DNA from: Tulasnella sp. 424
Taxonomy: Eukaryota; Basidiomycota; Agaricomycetes; Cantharellales; Tulasnellaceae
Length of the DNA: 64,000 nt
Reading direction: 5' to 3'
Assembly: GCA_019633425.1 (NCBI GenBank)
Contig: WSUB01000069.1
Span: forward strand, 1-64,000
Part shown: piece after piece, positions 59,549 to 64,000 of the stretch
How the letters are laid out: each line of letters starts with the position of its first letter
Numbering within the stretch: position 1 is the stretch's first letter
Notes under the pieces: generated by a model
What the model saw: only the letters and a program-made list of their open reading frames with translations
Database searches by the model: none
Told to the model about the DNA's origin: nothing
Translations under genes and position numbers: made by a program

Positions 59549-62500
59549 ATGGGCGGGGGAAACAACGCTGAAAACGACTCACAAAAGAACATGCAATACC
59601 ATCAACCAATCTCAGGTTGCTGTCGATCACATTCGTACCCCGAAACCAACTACACTCCAGGTGAAGCCCCTCACCACTGCTGATCTCGTTCTCCTACTTA
59701 CGGATACTGAATGCGATTGTTTTACAGGTGGCAAATGGATCAAAGGACTCACTCATGACCGGCTCGGCGTCTTCGTTGGTGGACACTTCGACGCAGTCAA
59801 CCTTGGGGCTGTCTTGTTCGCCGAACGAATCGACGATGACAAGCACATCCAGATGGTCTATTGGTCTGCTCCTGGGAGGTCTAAACCCGGGTTTGATGAG
59901 GTAATGAAATTGGATAAGAAAGAGTGGAAGGAGGCGAAGAAAGGGTTGAGTTTTGGTCCTAGCTGTGGGTGCCCTGCTCTTTTGTAAAGTTGGTCTCCGT
60001 CTCGAACGAGTTACTGACGGGACGGCTCTACATGCAGGGGTACGAGAAGTGACTTGCTTCAAGTAAGATAGACACTGAACGTACACTGTTACAGACGAAT
60101 CACTGGCTCAAGGTTCATCTCAAGCTACCATCCGACTGGGACAAGAAGTACGAGCGCATCCAGTTCGAGTTCGACCCAAGTTGCGAAGCTATGATTTTCG
60201 AGACAGATGGAAATCCTCTTCAAGGTCTGTGTCCTAGCCGGTGATCTGAGGAAGCTGTTTTGGAGCTCAACTGTTCTTTTCAGGTATTACTGGTAGCAAC
60301 GGAGGCGACCGCCGAGTGGATTTCATCATCCCAAAGGATGCTCGGCATAAGGGGGAGTTGGACATTGTAATCGAAGTCAGCTGCAATGAGTACGTCAGTC
60401 CAGGTTAACCGTCGTTCACGATGCTAATAAGAGTGCTTTCGTAGGATGTTCGGCGTTTCGGGGATTGGCGCTCCTGATGTGGGTTCTGGCTCTCTGCCTT
60501 CTCCGGCCTTGCCTCTAACGATGTCTCTCTTTCTAGCCAAACCGGTACTTCACGTTGAATTCCGCGGATCTGGTTGTTCCGAATCAAGAAGCGTGGCGAC
60601 TCCTGTGGGACTTCACGACTCTGAGGGAGCTCGTCGACGACTTGCCCGGCAACAGCATCCTGCAAAACCTCTGTCTCGTCACTGCCAACAAAATCATGAA
60701 CACCTTCGACATCCATGACCCCGAAAGAACCATCAAAGAGTGCAGGAAGATTGCAGAGGACGTGTTCGGAGAAGGTTGGGACGCGAAAGGAGCGGATATC
60801 TATAAGGAGGGTCTCGGCAAGGGCAAGAAGGCTCAAGTGTGGGGTATTGGGAATTGCCACATCGACACCGGTAAGTAGCAAGCCACCCTCCAACGTGATG
60901 GTTGTGACTTATAACGCTTTTTCGTAGCTTGGCTATGGCCATTTTCGGTCACACAACAGAAAGCCGCTCGCAGTTGGTCTACTCAGGTGGGGGTAAAGTC
61001 AGATGACGAGAAACGCTCCGTTTAACGACTCCTCTCATACAGATTGATCTCATGGAACGCTACCCCGAGCATCGGTTCGCTACCTCATCCGCACAACAAT
61101 TCAAGTGGGTGGAACAGCTGTACCCGAAATTACATGAGCGGATCAAAGAGAAAGTCAAGACGGGGCAGTTCCAACTCGTGGGTGGTAGTTGGGTAAGTCA
61201 CCTCTAAGCTTCCTGCGGACTAGGTGCATTCAACGTCGTTCCGGCAATAGGTGGAAAATGACTCCAACATGCCATCCGGAGAAGCCCTCGCTCGTCAAAT
61301 GATTTACGGTCAACGGTACTTCCGCTCCCGATTCGGTGTCACGTCCAAGGTTGCTTGGCTTCCCGACAGCTTTGGGCTTTCGGGTGCCCTCCCACAACTC
61401 ATCAGAGGAGCTGGGATGGAGAACTTCTTCACTCAGAAGCTCAGCTGGAACAACGTGAACACCTTCCCTCACTCTACATTCAACTGGGTGGGACTCGACG
61501 GGACGCAGGTCATTTGCCACATGACTCCGGTGGATACATATACCGCGCAGGCTACGGTGGCGGATGTGAGGAGGGGAATTTGGAACCACAAGGTAACCGT
61601 GATCACTTGGGATCTATGGCTTAGTGTTAACCGTGCTGTTTTGATGCTAGAACTTGGAGTCGTCGGACACTGGGCTGCTTGCCTTTGGAAATGGTGATGG
61701 TGGAGGAGGTCCTTTGAACAAGATGCTCGAAAATGTAACGTTCACTCTCCGCACTTTCGAGACAAAAACTGATCAGGTTTTCTGGTGGTTTAATAGCTTC
61801 GTCGAATCCGCGCCACTGGCAACGAACACCGCGAGCTTCCAGTTGTCAGCATGGGAGAAAGCGTGGACGACTTCTATGACGACATCCACAAACACACTGA
61901 TGAAGGGAAGGCTCTGCCGGTCTGGAGAGGCGAGCTATATCTCGAGGTGTGCCTGATGGATTACCTTCGTTGAGCCGAGACTGACTGTCCCGCGTACAAT
62001 AGTTCCACCGAGGCACATACACCAGTCACGGCTCCATCAAGAAGGGCAACCGTCACTCCGAGACCCTGATGCGGGATGTTGAATACCTGGCTACTTTGGC
62101 GTCTCTACTTAAACCCGAAAAATATTCCTACCCGAAGGACACCATCGACACATGTTGGGAGAAGGTGCTCCTCAATCAGTTCCACGATGGTAGGCTTTGT
62201 GAACGTCCGAGCTCTATTCCCCGTCTCATTAACGTTCTGCGCCTTTAGTCCTTCCGGGGTCCGCCATTGGTATGGTGTATGTGGATGCCGAGCAAAACTA
62301 CGCCGAAGTCGCGAGGGACGGCCGTAAAATGATCCACGACGCTCTTTCCGTATTGATCGACGACTCCAAGGGAATTACCGCGCCCATGCCATACAAGGAT
62401 TACAAGGCCTCTGGTGGTCAGCTGGCTGCCGTGAACACTTTGGACTTCCCTCGACTGGAGACAGTAATGCTCCCGGTGACCGGAAGCAGTGAAAAGACCG

Positions 62501-64000
62501 TCGCATTGGATGGTGGATGGGTCCAGCCATCGAAGAAAGGGGATAGAGTGTTTGCCGTTGTGGGTGCACAAGGGAGGTCTATTGGTGGAGTTGAGACACC
62601 GAATCTTGACGATGGTGTTGGTGCGACGGGTAAGCACGCGCCACGCCAGTTGCAATTCGCTTTGGATGAGACCATTAACCCTCCATGCCCAGCTCTTCAA
62701 ACCGATGATGGATCGTTTGTGCTTAAAAACGCGAGCGTCGAGTTCAAGATATCTAAAGGAAGGGTTGTTAGCTTGGTTGATCGTGAACTCGGGTAAGGGA
62801 TTTTCCCGCTTTTTCAGTTAAGCCTTGCGCTAATGTGTCCGCCCACGCCCCCCCCCCCCCCCAAGGCGAGAGCTCATTCCAGGCGGTGCGACTGGAGGAT
62901 TGGTCATGTTTGAGAGAGATACTCCACCGAACTGGGATGCCTGTACGTGTCAATAACTCCGTGCCTGACTTGACCTTGCGGAACTGATGGAATGTATTCC
63001 GTCAGGGGATACCGAAATCCATCACTTGGAAACCTCAAAGCCGTTGGAGTTCTCGAACCTCAAGGTGCATGAGTCGGGCCCGTTACGTGCGTCTTTGGTC
63101 GCAGACATTGCCTATGGTCAGAGCAAGATCTGGGTCGAGGTGCGTCACGATTCTGCCAAGAGGTTCATTCGTTTAACTCAAATTAAATATCTCTTTGGCA
63201 TAGATTTCTCTCGATGCTACTAGTGGTAAGCTTGAACACTGAACATCCTTGAATTACACTAAGCTTTGACTTTGCATTTAGCCACCACGCAGGCAAACTC
63301 CAGACCATACATTCGATTCGACGCCAAAGTTGACTGGCATGAGCGTCACAAGTTCTTGAAGTGTACGCTTTCTTCCAAACGCTTGCAAACCGACTCTTGA
63401 TCATAACCTTTTATTATCGTAGTCGAACTTCCTCTCGATATTCACAGCGATATTGCCTACTACGAATGCGCCTTTGGCTGGGTCTCGCGACCGACCCACA
63501 GGGTACGACCACCCCGACGCTGAAACAGATAGGGTGGCTTCACTCATTTCTCTCTTCTCAGAACACAACTCAAGAGGCGGCTAAATTCGAAGTTTGCGGT
63601 CACCGTTATGCCGACCTGTCCGAATTCGGCTACGGCGTTGCACTCTTGACGGAATCCAAATATGGCTATGCTACCACTGGTAATGTCATGAGGGTGTCTC
63701 TTCTTCGTGGTCCGACATCCCCGGATAATGAACAAGACCAAGGCGGTAAGCACGTATCGACGCTCTTCGTATGAGGATGTGGCTTACAAGTTGCATTAGA
63801 GCATCAATTTTCATGGGCCGTTCTGCCGCACAAGGGTCATTTCTTCGAGTCGGACGTCGTGAAAGCCGCTTATGCATTCAACTCACCACTCCCGAGTGAG
63901 TTCATGTGCTGCCCCACAAAGTCTCCGGAACGTTAGGGCTGACTGGTTCTTTGGGTAGTCCGGCACGTGTCGAGCAGCAACACCGAATCTCTCCTCCACA
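59549..64000 (+). CDS. AMS1: Alpha-mannosidase, glycoside hydrolase 38 (Ams1/MAN2C1 type), 3' truncated
   Basis: Class II alpha-mannosidase that trims free oligosaccharides in the cytosol and vacuole; yeast Ams1 reaches the vacuole by the Cvt/autophagy route. Start at 59549 (MGGGNNAENDSQK), then many exons; the gene runs off the window. Landmarks: LTHDRLGVFVGGHFDAVNLG, RYFTLNSADLVVPNQEAWRL, the zinc-binding H-x-D in CHIDTAWLWPF, QIDLMERYPEHRFATSSAQQ, FQLVGGSWVENDSNMPSGE, the catalytic Asp in AWLPDSFGLSGALPQL, QKLSWNNVNTFPHSTFNW and NQFHDVLPGSAIGMVY. The segment is usually GHCHID, and here reads GNCHID; the changed His is not one of the zinc ligands known from GH38 structures, so activity should remain. 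Confidence 0.9.
62848..62862 (+). repeat. 15-C homopolymer at an intron acceptor
   Basis: An uninterrupted run of 15 C lies directly before the aag acceptor of the mannosidase intron that joins DRELG to RELIPGG. It takes the place of the usual T-rich pyrimidine tract. Confidence 0.8.

Noticed and set aside
1..64000. CRISPR arrays, bacterial operons or an intact transposon
   Set aside because: The DNA is eukaryotic with many introns. No regularly spaced direct repeats outside coding arrays, no transposase or reverse transcriptase motifs and no terminal repeats were found by eye.

Overview
The window is nuclear DNA from a filamentous basidiomycete, almost certainly an Agaricomycete. Genes are dense on both strands and interrupted by many 45-85 nt GT-AG introns. 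The gene families are typical of mushroom-forming fungi: kinase-TPR proteins, a degenerate WTD-type kinase-like family, an OTT_1508-like deaminase, a DUF4246 protein and expanded RecQ helicases. The number and style of the kinase-TPR genes recall Tulasnella or other Cantharellales, but that placement is a guess. No CRISPR, rRNA, tRNA or intact transposon was recognised.

Layout. 1-1626 (+): 3' part of a kinase-TPR gene with a 120-bp tandem repeat array. 2286-4539 (-): propeller-like unknown protein. 6119-6981 (+): QCR6, the hinge subunit of respiratory complex III, whose reading frame needs a 2-nt and a 4-nt exon. 7500-9459 (-): kinase-like pseudogene with a broken duplicate of its first exon beside it (9480-9880). 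10671-13063 (+): zinc deaminase-fold gene. 13720-15591 and 16212-19550 (+): two adjacent, strongly diverged VHS-GAT trafficking genes. 19551-22268: gene desert. 22269-24000 (+): degenerate DUF4246 gene. 24668-27382 (-): fused biotin-synthesis gene (BioD-BioA). 27627-31161 (-): VPS34 PI3-kinase. 31485-33113 (-) and 33248-36758 (+): a divergent pair of low-complexity proteins. 36907-43499 (-): full-length ABCC transporter. 44183-47158 (-): second kinase-TPR gene, with a C-terminal membrane segment. 48442-51141 and 52207-54907 (-): two RecQ helicases in a tandem segmental duplication of about 3.76 kb. 55912-58951 (+): kinase-like unknown protein. 59549-end (+): Ams1/MAN2C1-type alpha-mannosidase, cut by the window edge.

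Functionally the window mixes housekeeping genes (QCR6, BioDA, VPS34, VHS-GAT, ABCC, mannosidase) with fast-evolving accessory genes that show tandem duplication, internal repeat expansion and decay. VPS34, the VHS-GAT pair and the Ams1-like mannosidase all relate to the endosome/vacuole, but nothing suggests they are co-regulated. The most unusual signals are the QCR6 micro-exons, the DUF4246 copy that has lost three conserved polar residues, the RecQ tandem pair with GC-AG introns (one differing between copies), and the kinase pseudogene inactivated by two TGG-to-TAG changes.

Exon boundaries were worked out by eye from frame continuity and splice consensus. Where they are given explicitly they keep the frame. 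Where only a span is given, the internal exons were not all resolved.
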